DNA of 64,000 nt from Daucus carota subsp. sativus (taxonomy: Eukaryota > Streptophyta > Magnoliopsida > Apiales > Apiaceae), in the NCBI RefSeq assembly GCF_001625215.2, contig NC_030381.2, forward strand, positions 39,182,689 through 39,246,688, given 5' to 3'. This document shows positions 48,101 through 59,621 of this stretch, in pieces. The notes under the pieces are model-generated. The model was not told the DNA's origin. It did no database searches and saw nothing but the letters and a program-made list of their open reading frames with translations. The first letter of the stretch is position 1. The number at the start of each line of letters is the position of its first letter. The position numbers and the translations under genes are program-made.

Positions 48101-51100
48101 GTTTTCAGGGGTAATTTATCTGGACGTTAACAAAGTGTGTTGCCTCTAATTATGTTGCATTGTGCTCAGTGTCTATATTTGTCTTGTCCAGGAAATGGCC
48201 CCTATCAAAGTTAGATATGCGGATGATAAAGAACGGAGACGCCCGGGTAATTGAACTTTTAGGTTAATTGAAAGCCAAAACAATATGTGACTTGTAATTC
48301 TGTAATTGATTGTATAGATTGTACGATATCTCTATTTCATCTGGGTGTCATGGTTCCTCTGCATGGATTAGTACAATTGCAGTAAATATTGAACACTGTG
48401 CCCTGCCTCCATGCCTATAGAGTATAGACCAATAATTGGACTGTACTTCAAATCAATCTACTTGAGAGCCTTTCGATCTCAAATTCATTTATCTGGGCTT
48501 AACCCGCTCAAACTATCTAATCAACTAAATTTGAATAAAGTTGTTTGTTTTATGAATTTTGGCCGATCTACGCAACCCTTGCTCCCTCGATAAAAATACT
48601 TGTAAAAAACTTGAATTTGACTAGAGTTAAATTTGTTCTTGCTTTGTTAAGTAGAAATTGAGCTCAATTATGGGATAGTGAAAGATTTTGTATTCAGTAA
48701 GGCAGCTCGGCTCATTTAAGAAACTTGAACTCGATCTCATTAATTATGTGCTTAACGTGACCTTAAGTACAGATTTGTGTCTACAGTACTGCATCTTTTG
48801 GAACACTGTTGATATCTATATCAAGTGCTTAAAACTAACAAATGTATTAAATTTCTTTTATGCACTATGGGTTCTATCAAAAGCAAAGTTTATGCACTTG
48901 GTTTAGAACTATGTTTAGTAGTTTTGGCTTGAATTTATTTGGCAAATCTTATTCAAAACTGGAATTTGTGATTTTTTGTCTTTGATCATAAAAAGTACTT
49001 GTTTAGTTCCCATTGTGAAACGAGTGGATGGAATTGTTATCTCCTGGTACAAGTTTAATGGCATGCCTATGAGTATAGAAGTCAATTAAAGAAGCACTTG
49101 TATGTGAGAATGTGGTATAGATTTAATGAATTTACAAACTCAAAATACAGGAAGTGAATATGAAGAAAAAGAGTAGTAACTAGTAAGATTATATTAATTA
49201 ATTATTATGTAGGATATAAGAAGTCTAGCTTCCTTGATACAAGACCACTAGGCCAGTAGGCCTTTGAGTCACCCAGAAAAGTCCCAGACCCAAAATGGGT
49301 TTACAAAACACAATACTGATATCCTTTTCTCCTCCCTGCCAAGTGCCATCTATCTGTATTTATACCTATTTTTCTTACCCCGTCCTTTACTACCACTTAT
49401 TTTTACATTTTATTGTTCTAACAATAGTGCATTCGGCATTCCCCGTTTTGCCCTTGGGGTGACGCCTAGCATAAGTTAAAAGTGACTGGGGACCTTGTCC
49501 CTGTAGTCTTTGCAGAAAGTGTCACCTAGAAGTTTTGTCTGAAGATGTAATATTGATTAACTAGAACTCGATCGATATGAAAATAAATCATTTATGCTGC
49601 TTCTTTTTGCATGCATATATGATAATGGGGTCATGGCGTCATGCTTTGGCAAGGGTCAAACACTCTCGTCTAACATGCCTATTTTGTAGCTTGCAATGTT
49701 GGGAGTAACATAATTTTCTGCATGGATATTAATAATATTACATGTTACTGGAATTAAATGCTTTATATATGACTAAGCTTTAATTTTTCTTTTTCTTATA
49801 TGTTTCTGACAAGTCTCTCTTTCGCAGCCTCTAACTTTGGGACATATACATTCAAACTGTATGTTGGTGGTTTGAACAAGCAAGCATGCAAAAGGGAAAT
49901 TGGAGAAGTATGCTTTCCACTGTGTTCACACTTAGTCATACAGAAACTGAATATAGTACTAGTTTTTTCTTGTCATATCATGTTTTAGATGTGTGTACAG
50001 GTGTACTTGCTTTATGCTTACCACTTCTTTGCTGCTTTCCTGCACAACCTGCTGGTCTAAGTGCACTTGTCTGTAGGTCCTTGCTGGAACAGTTTGAACC
50101 TAAATTTTTTGTGTTTTGTTAAATAACTAGCATTGCAACTAGCATTGCAACTGGTTTGTCACAATTTGTCATATCCATCAAGAACGGGAAATTGATATGT
50201 GTGATCAAAGCACTTATTCATCTGTCCAGATAACTATATATTTTGCATTAAAAAATATGGCGTATATATTAGTGTGTTTGGACATACAAAATCCAAGCAT
50301 GAGACGGTTGAGTGAACAATAAAAATGGAGTAGGAATAGGTAATCTGCAAATCAACTAAATGGCACCACATCCTTTCACTAATACCCTATGTTTAGCAAC
50401 AAAAAAAGGGTTCATATTCAACAAATAACATAAATTCGCAAAAATACGACAACCTTTCTCATAATAACTATGATGAGGTGTGTGTGTGTGTGTGTATTAG
50501 CATCCCAGCTGAGGCCCAACAAATCGTTGGAGCTGAATTATTCTTTATTAGCAATAGATTCAGTTTAATATATTTTGATCGCCATCTTTCACAATCTGCT
50601 TATTGTTATTGTCACTAGTGTATATATATGTGTTATTCCAAGCCTTTGACTCTAACAAGATGTTATATATTTCTTGTATAATACAATCAGATATTCTCCC
50701 CATTTGGTCTTATTGAAGATGTCTTCATAGCGCTCGATGAATTCAAGCAAAGCCGTGGTTAGTTATTCTCTGAGTTAATCAGTGTCTATTTGTGATTAAT
50801 AGAGTCATATTAGCGAAGCGAAATTGTTTGAGTCAACTCCAATAGCCTATTTATTCAGCTTTTGCCTGAACCACTTAGCAGCATTTCACAATTGGCTCCA
50901 TATGTGTATCTTTTTTTATAGTTAGACTTCCGTTTTCGATATTTTAACTACTTTGCTTTGGGTCTGCTTTATAGGATATGCATTTGTTCAGTTTTCACAC
51001 AGGGATATGGCCGTTGCTGCAATTAATGCATTACATGGAACATATATAATGAGAGTAAGACACTCTGAGTGTTATCGCTCTCATCAATATTCTTCAAAAA

Positions 51101-52314
51101 TTCATGTTTGCTGATACTATAATATCAAAGCAACAAAACCCTGGGGAGTACTGTTTTCATGAGATCTGTTTATCTGTTATGCAGGGTTGTGACCAGCCAC
51201 TAATTGTTCGATTTGCAGATCCTAAAAGGCCAAAAACTGAAGACTCAAGGTTAAGCCAGCACCACTTAACTTTAAGAAATTTATTGTGCTGCTTAATTTC
51301 ATTGCAATAAGATCTATGATAAATAAATGATACAGGGGATATTGATTTGAAATCTGATAACCATGCTTGCTGATTTTCCAAATCCCCTTAACCTACCTGC
51401 ATGGAAGCGTGACTCATGAAAAGAAACAGCAGAATCTTTTATTTTGTGCTTCATAATATAATTTGCAAGTGTGTTTAATGCTCACGTAATATTTGTTCTA
51501 GATAATGACCTTCCAATGTCCAATGTTGAAATTTGAATAGATTTTTGTTCTTTTACTTTTTCTATATTGCTCTAAATATTGATATAAATAGTAGTTTCGA
51601 GCAGGACTTTGTAGTTTCATGAAACAATTCCTTTCACTCTTTTTGATAGTGGATATTTTATTGTTTTTTGCTTGTTGCAGGCCGGTACAATCTTTTAAAG
51701 ATATTCCAAATCGGTGCAGACAGCCCACTTCATCACCTCAGGTTAGTCTATATTGGTGTTATCTGTCAAGATAGTTAAGTGCACAGGCAAAAGGGCTGTT
51801 CTTTTAGTTTATTTATAATCTTGCATCACTCTCTTAACTTCTGTGGGAGTTTAAAGAGGCAATAGTATGAACGTTATATTTAGTACTTGTAGTCTTCTTG
51901 AACCAGAAGGTTGCATGTGATAGGTTTTAGCATCGTACAGGTCTCAACTTCAATGGGGTATCATGCTTCTCCTGAGCCCTTCAGCAACGACCCAGAAGAT
52001 TCTATAGATTGTGATTGGAGTGAGCATGTTTGTCCAGATGGATACTTGTACTACTACAATTGTGCAACTTGTGAGAGCCGGGTCAGTTCCTGACAAAATT
52101 ATGTATGAACTCTTTCTTATCCTGATTTAGACTGTTTGAATTGCTAATTATCTATTGGTTTGGTAAATAGTGGGAGAAACCTGAGGAATATTTGTTTTAT
52201 GAACAACAATTGCAAAAGGGCCTGGAGCAAGGAAATTCACAGCGTAAACAACCGTACATGCCATGTTCTCAGATTCATCCAACTGATCAAGGTTTTCAAA
52301 TGCAACAGGTTTAG
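45192..52314 (+). CDS. FCA-related protein with two RRMs and a WW domain
   Basis: Twelve exons join in frame: 45192-45396, 45583-45653, 45959-46037, 48028-48110, 48192-48246, 49828-49907, 50691-50757, 50975-51054, 51185-51249, 51681-51741, 51941-52081 and 52171-52314. They total 1131 bases or 376 residues. RRM1 has RNP2 KLYVGG and RNP1-like GSCFVKFS; RRM2 has KLYVGG and GYAFVQFS. The WW domain reads CDWSEHVCPDGYLYYYN then SRWEKPEEY, with both Trp and the Pro. The order RRM-RRM-WW is that of FCA, the RNA 3'-processing factor that lowers FLC and promotes flowering. FCA is much longer, so this is closer to the short FCA-related gene I recall as At2g47310. The stop comes right after CAG|GTTTAG, so a further exon cannot be excluded. 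Confidence 0.85.
46304..46600. mobile_element. Mutator-like MITE in intron 3 of the FCA-like gene
   Basis: The left end AAGGGTCACGCTCAAGAGAG and the right end, reversed, GATAGGGTCATGTTCAAGAG pair well and continue into AGAACC(A/C)-rich text. The flanks TATGTTTCC (46295-46303) and TATGTTTCT (46601-46609) are a 9-bp duplication with one mismatch. Confidence 0.65.
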
Positions 52315-54953
52315 CTTCAAATGTAGCTTACATATTGAAAAATTATATCAAATCACGTAGCGTTACTGGTCAGTCTACTTTCCTTTTCTGTACTGTGTAG
52401 CATATTATATATAGTCGTGGAATTAATTTGTGCATCACTTAAAGTTGCCATTTTATATTCTACTTTTTCGCTGAACCGGCTCAGAGATGTTCAGATACAC
52501 TGTTATCTTATTAGTATCAAGTGTTTCTGTTTTTGTCGGAAAGAATGCTTCTGAAATACAAATTTATAGTGCCGGGTATATTAAAGTAAGCAGGAGGAAA
52601 TAGTTTTTTCCTGGTGTCTGTGTTGTAGTTTTCTGTGTTGCTAATATTTCATAATTGAACTTTGCATTTCACTAAAAGGTTTTCAAACAAAGTTTTATGC
52701 TTCATCAACAGTGTTTATAACTTTAGTACCTGTAATGTTGCACCTTTAATATGTTTTGCTTAGATAGAAGACGAGAAACTTTTTCAGTACAGAGTAAAGC
52801 TTCTATGATATCGATGGCCAGGAAAAATTAAGTTTTCATGACAAAGGTCCATCACTTAGTAGTGGAATAAATTAAAATAATGATGACGTTCATCCTTCAC
52901 TTATTAGATCTATTTTTCTGCTAAATTTTAATCTGATATATGTACACCGTTTTGCTGTTAGGCTTCTATGATGGAGTCACTTTCCATATATTACAGTAGT
53001 TGATAGTTAAATGGCCGTGGTGCTGTGTTCTGGAGATGTCCAAACCGTTTCGGATATATTTATCTTAATTGTGAGAAAAGTTACACAAGGGTTCGGTGTT
53101 AGTAGTAACATTGTATCCGAGTGGATGCTCCTCTTGTGTGGATATCAAATTATCCATGGTCGACAACTCGGATCCTTGGTAGAGAGATTGTCGGTCGATA
53201 TTGGTTTATATTAGGGTAAGAAATTAAGAGTTGGAAACATGTTACTCCAGGAACCCCAAAACTGAAGTGTTGATAGGAGAGAAACCTGGAGTTGTAATGA
53301 TAGGAGTGAAGGGGTGGCAGTGGTTGGGGGTGCAATAATTCACAATAGGATAAAATTAGGTCAGGAGTAGTTCAAGTTCTATTCTCATACTTTTTGCCAA
53401 CCTCTTGAAGAAGATCTCTGTGCATTTATTGCTCTCACATTTATTTCTCCCAGATATTCTTCTCATCCTCTCTTACTTAAAATGGCTTCTCCACTCCCTA
53501 CCTTAATCTCTACTGCTCCCCCGTTAAATACTGCAGTATACATTTCTCCACCCATCCGTACTGTTCTCTTCACAGACATACTGTATGTTCAGACATTAAA
53601 TTAACAGTGTATCTGCACTTCATCTAATTATTTCTCAGTGTTTGATAGTATTATTAATATTATTATATTATAACTCCCTTTATCCTTTAGAAGGGGGAAT
53701 TACATAATATACTGTATTATGTAAACTGTAAAGAGAGAAGGAAGAAGGATATTAGTTGTACGTTGCAAAAATATAATCACTTTCCTCAAGTTTTCTATCC
53801 ATCGAGGCCTTTTTTCATTAATACTAATGATATAGCTAGAGGGCGGTACTTTTTAATCAGTTTTTGTATTCTGTTCTGATGCAGTATAAAGTAAAGCACC
53901 CGGGGTGCTAAAGCTTTTAAAGATGGGTCTTTCTAGTGTGTGCATATGTCTCATATGCATACACTAGTAATAATTTTTCATTTTGAATGAAAGATTTTGA
54001 TTGATGAAAATTTTTACGCGAAAATAAAAAAAATAGTAGTTACACACTGGCCTTTTGAGATGAATATGACGAAGTATGTATACCGTTATTCGGCGCGAGA
54101 CCATTAACACGTTAAAATAGGGCGAGTCGGTGACTCGCACAGTCACGCTGCAATGAGCTGACACATTCGCCTTCTTTAATCCAATGTTTCACTTATATAA
54201 TACACTTACGTACTTGAATTTGGCCCAATAATATGCTCAATCTAATGCCAAACCCCACCATCTAGCTAGCTGTTTTGTGTACCAAAAGGTCAAAGCTAGA
54301 ATTCTTTCATAAATTCCAAGGCATTTTGTATATGCGTAATTTGTGTAGATGCAGATTCATGTATAGCAAGATTTTTGGTTATGATAAACGATCGAAAATC
54401 ATGACTTATAAAGTTACGAACGAGTCAGAGTCGAATTCAGAATTCTAGTACAACAAATAAGTGCATGCATAATTACAAGAACAAAGTTGCGGATGTCGTT
54501 AATTTATAAGTGAGAAATAAGAATCGAGTTCAGGATTACGTAATGTCTCTACTCTTTTTCACTGTTAGGTCCGTTATATGATGATATGAATTGGGTTCAT
54601 TTAAGAAGAAATTCAGCAGTGTACGTTAATTGGACCCCTATGTACACATGACAAAGGACAAAGTAAAACTGGCAAAAATAACAAGGTTGAAGTTGAATGG
54701 ACATTGAATATACAACATTTGAAGAAAGTAAGAAACCAGAATCTTCATTGGATCAAAGAAGCATGTCAGACTGAGAAACATCAGAGATTGCAAGAAGCTA
54801 CTTGCTGATCAACAAAAGAAATAAACTGCATAAGTTATGATGGACCATCTACAGATTAAGCTACAAGTTCTAGTCAGTCACTAAACAGAATTACTGAATA
54901 AGTACATATTTATAACTTATAAGTCGTACTATATGAAACTTGATGTTATGCAT
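52315..54953. other. Intergenic region between the FCA-like and WRKY genes
   Basis: The first few hundred bases may be the 3' UTR of the FCA-like gene or an unrecognised last exon. A short palindrome near 53925-53975 resembles the 20.1-kb Mutator-like MITE. The last ~200 bases are probably the WRKY 3' UTR. No gene is supported. Confidence 0.45.
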
Positions 54954-56309
54954 CTACTGATCTTCTGTTCTTATCATGGAAGGCACCACATCTTGAAGCA
55001 GGCCATTGTCTCTCAAGAACGCCATAGCTGAGGAGGGCCCGAACCCGAGACCTCCCCCGTCTGCAATTGTATAACCGTTAGGATAATTATTCATCATTGT
55101 ATTCTGGCTACAATTTGAAGGCAATGCAAAATTGTTTGAGTTCTGCTGCTGTTGCATCATGAGGTTGTTCATATGAATGTTGGCCGGGAAATTCAAGGGA
55201 GAGATACCAGAAACCGATGAAACTCCAGCATGAATGCCCCGAGGCATCACCGGACTCTGATGTGTATGCTGGCCTTCGTATGTTGTCACAACTATGCTTG
55301 GATCATTGAAAGAACGCTCCACTCTTTTCTTCACATTACATGAGGTACTAGTGCACCTATAGTAACTCCTACAAATTTAAAAACCAATTTTCAGCATTCA
55401 GAAATACTAAATCTAGCTTTGTTATTCATTTTCTAATCAAATGAATTTGTAACTCCAGAAACCTGAAAATCAACTATTTTCAATCAGCGTTTCAACCTCA
55501 TTCGCAATTTCGGACAGTATTTTTGAAAATAAATTTGAAAACATTGATATGTTTACAAAATTTAACTTTTTTTTAAAAAAATGGCAGAAAGGAAGGTACC
55601 TAGGAAAAGGGCTGTTTTTGACAGCTTTTTGGCCGTACTTTCTCCATCTGTAGCCATCTTCCAGATGATCAACCTCACTCTTTGTCATGAATGCAAATCT
55701 TGGCTCTGTCTGTTTCTTTTTCTTCTGACTCCCACTCTTCTTGCCTTTCAACCTAAACTCCCCCGAAACAAAACCAAATCAACACTCAACAAGTCTTCAC
55801 TTTTCCACAAATGCCTTTTACTTTTTTACTTTTTAGTTTTTAGAAAAACCAATACAAGAGTAGTAAATGAAAACTTACTGTGGTTTAGTGACTTTGTGCT
55901 GCTGCTGTTGTTCTTGTTCATCAGCCACAACTTTAGTCTTTTCTTCACCACTTGAAACAGAAGAGAGTGAAGAGGAGTTGGGAGTTGGGGGATTGTTCAA
56001 AACCTCTGATGATTCTTGATAAGGATTGAGTTGAGTTTGATTCTGAACTGGGCTCCGGCCCACTACAAGCTCTTCTGCTGTTAATAAATCAAAGATGGAA
56101 CTGTTGCTACAAGTGTTGTTAAAATCTTGAAGGCCCAGGAGCTCCATGAAGCCCACTGAGCTCTTCTGATCACCAAACCCTAACATATCAGATAACATTA
56201 ATGGGCTGCTGATGCTGCTACTGATGTTGTTGTTATCAGTTTGATCATCCACTACAAAACTCTTCTGCTTCTGAGCCTCCTCTTGTTTCACAGTCTGCTT
56301 CCTCTCCAT
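54954..56309 (-). CDS. WRKY transcription factor, group IIc (WRKY23-like)
   Basis: Three exons join in frame on the minus strand: 56309-55879, 55752-55600 and 55368-54954. They total 999 bases or 332 residues. The domain carries WRKYGQK and the group II finger C-X4-C-X23-H-X-H (CTSTSC to HTH), and is split by an intron at the usual position after the SPFPR motif. The N-terminal [12 protein letters not shown] block is shared with WRKY23 and WRKY68. WRKY factors bind W-boxes (TTGAC). WRKY23 acts in auxin-dependent root growth and flavonol control; the role here is inferred. An upstream in-frame ATG at 56537 lies beyond a Ser/Leu-coding CT repeat, so I took MERKQTV at 56309. Confidence 0.93.
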
Positions 56310-56338
56310 GTTGTAAGAATGAGAGAGATTGAGGGAGA

Positions 56339-56340
<2 letters not shown>

Positions 56341-56377
<37 letters not shown>

Positions 56378-56419
56378 AGGAAGAGAGAGAGGGAGGAGAG
56401 AGAGTAGGGAGAGAGAGGG
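56341..56419. repeat. GA/CT microsatellite in the WRKY leader
   Basis: An almost pure GA run (CT on the coding strand) lies 30-110 bases before the WRKY start codon, within the probable 5' UTR. CT-rich leaders are common in plant genes. It also makes a long false open frame rich in Ser and Leu. Confidence 0.9.
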
Positions 56420-56458
56420 GACAGTGAAGGAAGGAGGATGAGGTGAATATAGACAGTG

Positions 56459-56592
56459 TTGACTGACAGGTGGCGGTCAAGGATTTGTACGAAATATACC
56501 AAACAAACAAAAAGAGGAGGGGCGGGTGAGAGTGCATTAAATGCTATAAGTAAGAGTGGTAGTGGTCTACGCTTTCATACGTGGTTTTGACC
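56459..56592 (-). promoter_or_regulatory. Cluster of three W-box cores upstream of the WRKY gene
   Basis: TTGACT at 56459-56464, GGTCAA (TTGACC in reverse) at 56475-56480 and TTGACC at 56587-56592 lie 150-285 bases above the start codon. ACGTGG also occurs at about 56579. W-boxes are the binding sites of WRKY factors, so auto- or cross-regulation is plausible. Confidence 0.55.
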
Positions 56593-56906
56593 GGTAATCT
56601 GGTTACTGTGTGAACGCGATCCATGTGTACGTGGCTTATTACGGCTTGTACAAAGTTTGAGTTTGGCTTTAGTAATCTAGTACGTATGTTATGTGCATGT
56701 GTGTCGACTAGATTATTCTCCTTTAGTTAAAATAAATGTAACAATTTTTTAGTGACAAATGGTTCGGATATTCGGAACATGTGTTCTAGTCTTCTGCCTT
56801 AAATCTCGCCATACATCAGTCGTCAGTGTGTCTTAGTTTGAATGAAAGGGTTCCAGAGGTGATCTCGTAAACGGTAAACTTTTCATAACGTTTTTAATTT
56901 ATTTTT

Positions 56907-58139
56907 GAGTGATTGACACTTTGCACCCCTTATGTTTAGGCACTTTTTCAATTTGGTCTCAAACAATTTTTTTTGGCAGTTTGCACCCTAAAGTTTGAAA
57001 AGCGCTTCGTTTTGCACCCCTTTGACCACTCACCGTTAATTGACCGTTAAAGTTAACAGATTTCATATTTTCACTTTGCACCCCACAATTTTAAATTTTT
57101 TTCATGAGTATTTTGAATTTTTTTTTTAAAATTAGACACTTTTGAAATATATTTTTTTTCAAAATTAGACACTATTGCCTGCTGGTATTAATGACATTGT
57201 TGTTCTCAAGCCTCTTGCTTCTGCTGATGAGAGCTTCTTATCCATGTCCAGTTCTCAAGCCTCCTCAGGGTTGGACTCGCTCTCATACAACAACAATATG
57301 CGTGCTAAGGTTTCTTTTACAGATGAAGGTCCACTTGAGAAAGTAAAATACAATGTAAGTTGTTATTGTGAAAGGAGATTTAAGGCTTTGCGGAAGATCT
57401 GTTGCAACGAATTAGATTATATACGGTCTCTTAGCCGTTGTAAGAAGTGGGGAGCGCAGGGTGGCAAGAGCGATGTCTTCTTTGCAAAAACTTTAGATGA
57501 CAGGTTTATACTTAAACAAGTTACCAAGACAGAACTGGAGTCTTTTATCGACTTCGCTCCAGAATATTTAAAGTATTTATCTGAATCAATCACTTCACAT
57601 AGCTCCACCTGCCTTGCAAAGATATTGGGCATTTATCAGGTATCATCATTTTTGTTTGTTTTAGATAGCAATTCGTTTTACACAGAATAATATGAGAATT
57701 TTAATATGGCTGAAATCTCCAACATCCTCAGGCTCTGAAGTGATATTATCAATCCTTTAAAAAGTTCCTAACTTATTTTGTCATCCTATGGCACATATGG
57801 TTCTTAATATTATGAAGTTCAGCGCATTTGTAAACAATGTCATTAATACCAGCAGGCAATAGTGTCTAATTTAGAAAAAAAATAATTCAAAATATTTCAA
57901 AAGTGTCTAATTTTGGAAAAAAAATATTTCAAAACACTCATGAAAAAAAAATTAAAATTGTGGGGTGCAAAATGAAAACCTGAAATCTGTTAACTTTAAC
58001 GGTCAATTAACGGAGATTGGTCAAAGGGGTGCAAAGCCAAGCGCTTTTCAAACTTTGGGGTGCATACTGCCAAAAAAAATTGTTTGAGACCAAATCGAAA
58101 AAGCGTCGAAACATAAGGGGTGCAAAATGTCAATCACTC
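56907..58139 (+). mobile_element. Pack-MULE carrying a FAB1/PIKfyve gene fragment
   Basis: The element is 1233 bases long with long inverted repeats, 56907-57201 and 57833-58139, beginning GAGTGATTGACA. A perfect 9-bp duplication TTTATTTTT lies at 56898-56906 and 58140-58148, as expected for Mutator. Between the repeats is a fragment of a cellular gene, described next. No transposase is present. Both arms contain the same inner 25-30 bases of coding-like sequence (CCTGCTGGTATTAATGACAT). Confidence 0.9.
57175..57640 (+). pseudogene. Captured fragment of FAB1 (PI3P 5-kinase)
   Basis: The open frame decodes to plant FAB1/PIKfyve sequence: AKVSFTDEGPLEKVKYNV, then IRSLSRCKKWGAQGGKSDVF, FAKTLDDRFILKQVTKTE and YLKYLSESI, ending at LAKILGIYQ with a normal splice donor (CAG|GTATCA). 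This is the start of the lipid-kinase domain; the catalytic remainder is absent. FAB1 makes PI(3,5)P2 on endosomes and vacuoles. The retained intron edge shows a DNA-level capture. The frame begins with TTG rather than ATG, and its first part (LPAGINDIVV) seems joined to a distant part of the protein. It is not expected to encode a kinase. Confidence 0.85.
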
Positions 58140-58709
58140 TTTATTTTTTAATAAAAATTTAGATATCAAATTTTTATTCTTGAGAAACAGTTAAAAAGTA
58201 ATATTATTGAACGATATTTTATGTGAGCCTTAAAATGCATGTCAAAAAAATAACGTAAAGAACATGCTGAAACGTGGGGAGTACTAGTTAAGAGTCGTTA
58301 AAGGAGTTCTTCATGAGAAAGGAGAGAGAATACTCAGTACAATGTCTTACAAGTTCAGCAAATTTTAGATAATATCCTATAAATCCAATTTAGCCAACGA
58401 TTATAACCAATCACATTGAAGATGCTCTTAAAAAGCTATTAAGAATTTATTGGAGCAACTTTTTACCACTCTTTCTTCAAAATTTAAATTAAGAGCCAAT
58501 GTAGAAAGGCTATTGGAGATATTCAATGTGCAGCTCGAACCATAATAAGCCTTTAGCTTAAAAGTGAGTTGACAGATTAAAAATAAGAAATACAGATAAT
58601 CTCACGAAAATATCACAGTCAACGCATACTATCCTTTTATTTATAATTATAGTCGAACTCTTATGGATGAATATATTTGTCAAAGTTATACATGTAGTAA
58701 AATTACATA

Positions 58710-59269
58710 TCCCCTCTGTCCCAACCATTTCTTTACGGATTTCTTTTTGGAATATCTCACCCAATTCTTTACATTTCAAAACTTATCAAGAATAGTGAAT
58801 GAATCCCACCATTTTCTCACTTTTCATCTCTTTTCACACCACTCTTTTCTTCATTATCTTCCTTCTATACATTAAAAATCAATAGATCCCACAACTTCAC
58901 CACTTTTCTTTCTTTTTTCCACCACTCTGTACTCCCTTCATCCCTCCCATTTATTATCAAATGGGTTGGGTATAGAGGTTAATAAATATGTATAAAGAAG
59001 TGGAAAAGAGAAAAAAAGTGGGTGAAGTGGCGGGACTCATTGATTTTTAATGTATAAAAAGAAGACAGTGGAGTAAAAGTAGTGTGAAAAAGAAAGAAAG
59101 GTGGAGAAGTTGTGGGACCCATTGACTATTTTTGGTAAATTTTGAAATGTAAAGAATTGGATGGGACATCCCAAAAAAGAAAGGATAAAAAAAATGGTTG
59201 GGACGGAGAGAGTACATATTTTTTAACGTGTTTGAAACAAACGTAAAGAATTGGCTGAGACGGAGGGGA
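58710..59269. mobile_element. Nested Stowaway-like MITEs
   Basis: The outer ends TCCCCTCTGTCCCAACCATT and, reversed, TCCCCTCCGTCTCAGCCAAT are flanked by TA at 58708-58709 and 59270-59271. Inside, CTCCCTTCATCCCTCCCATT at 58932 and GGACGGAGAGAG ending at 59212 are flanked by TA too. The left outer arm also pairs with sequence at 59100-59212. At least two insertions must be combined here; their order is not resolved. Confidence 0.75.
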
Positions 59270-59372
59270 TATCAATTTTTGACCATATTGAACTTATATA
59301 TTCTATTTATAATAATCTAAAATATTAATAAATATATTATTTTTAAATTATAGTCAATCAATATAACTAATA

Positions 59373-59621
59373 CTACCTCTGTCCCACTCATTTCTTAACA
59401 TTTCTTTTAAACTGCTCGACACACACTTTAATGCGCCTATAAAACATAGCTCTATCACTTTTTTCTAAAAATTTCTTTCCCTGAATAAAATTTTAAACAC
59501 TAAATTTTTATTCGAAAAAAAATATTTCTAAAAAAGATTATAGAATTATACTTTATAGAAGTATTAAAGTGTGTGTCACGCCGACGTCCTCCAATGTAAG
59601 AATGGAGAGAGACGGAGGGAG
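59373..59621. mobile_element. Stowaway-like MITE
   Basis: The ends CTACCTCTGTCCCACTCATT and, reversed, CTCCCTCCGTCTCTCTCCAT are inverted repeats flanked by TA at 59371-59372 and 59622-59623. The interior pairs CACACACTTTAAT with ATTAAAGTGTGTG. It is 249 bases long. Confidence 0.85.

Noticed and set aside
55581-55955. 124-residue open frame on the + strand
   Set aside because: It is antisense to WRKY exon 2 and the flanking introns and shows no domain.
56310-56537. Longer WRKY N terminus from the upstream ATG at 56537
   Set aside because: It would add a low-complexity Ser/Leu stretch encoded by the CT microsatellite; the family starts near the chosen ATG.
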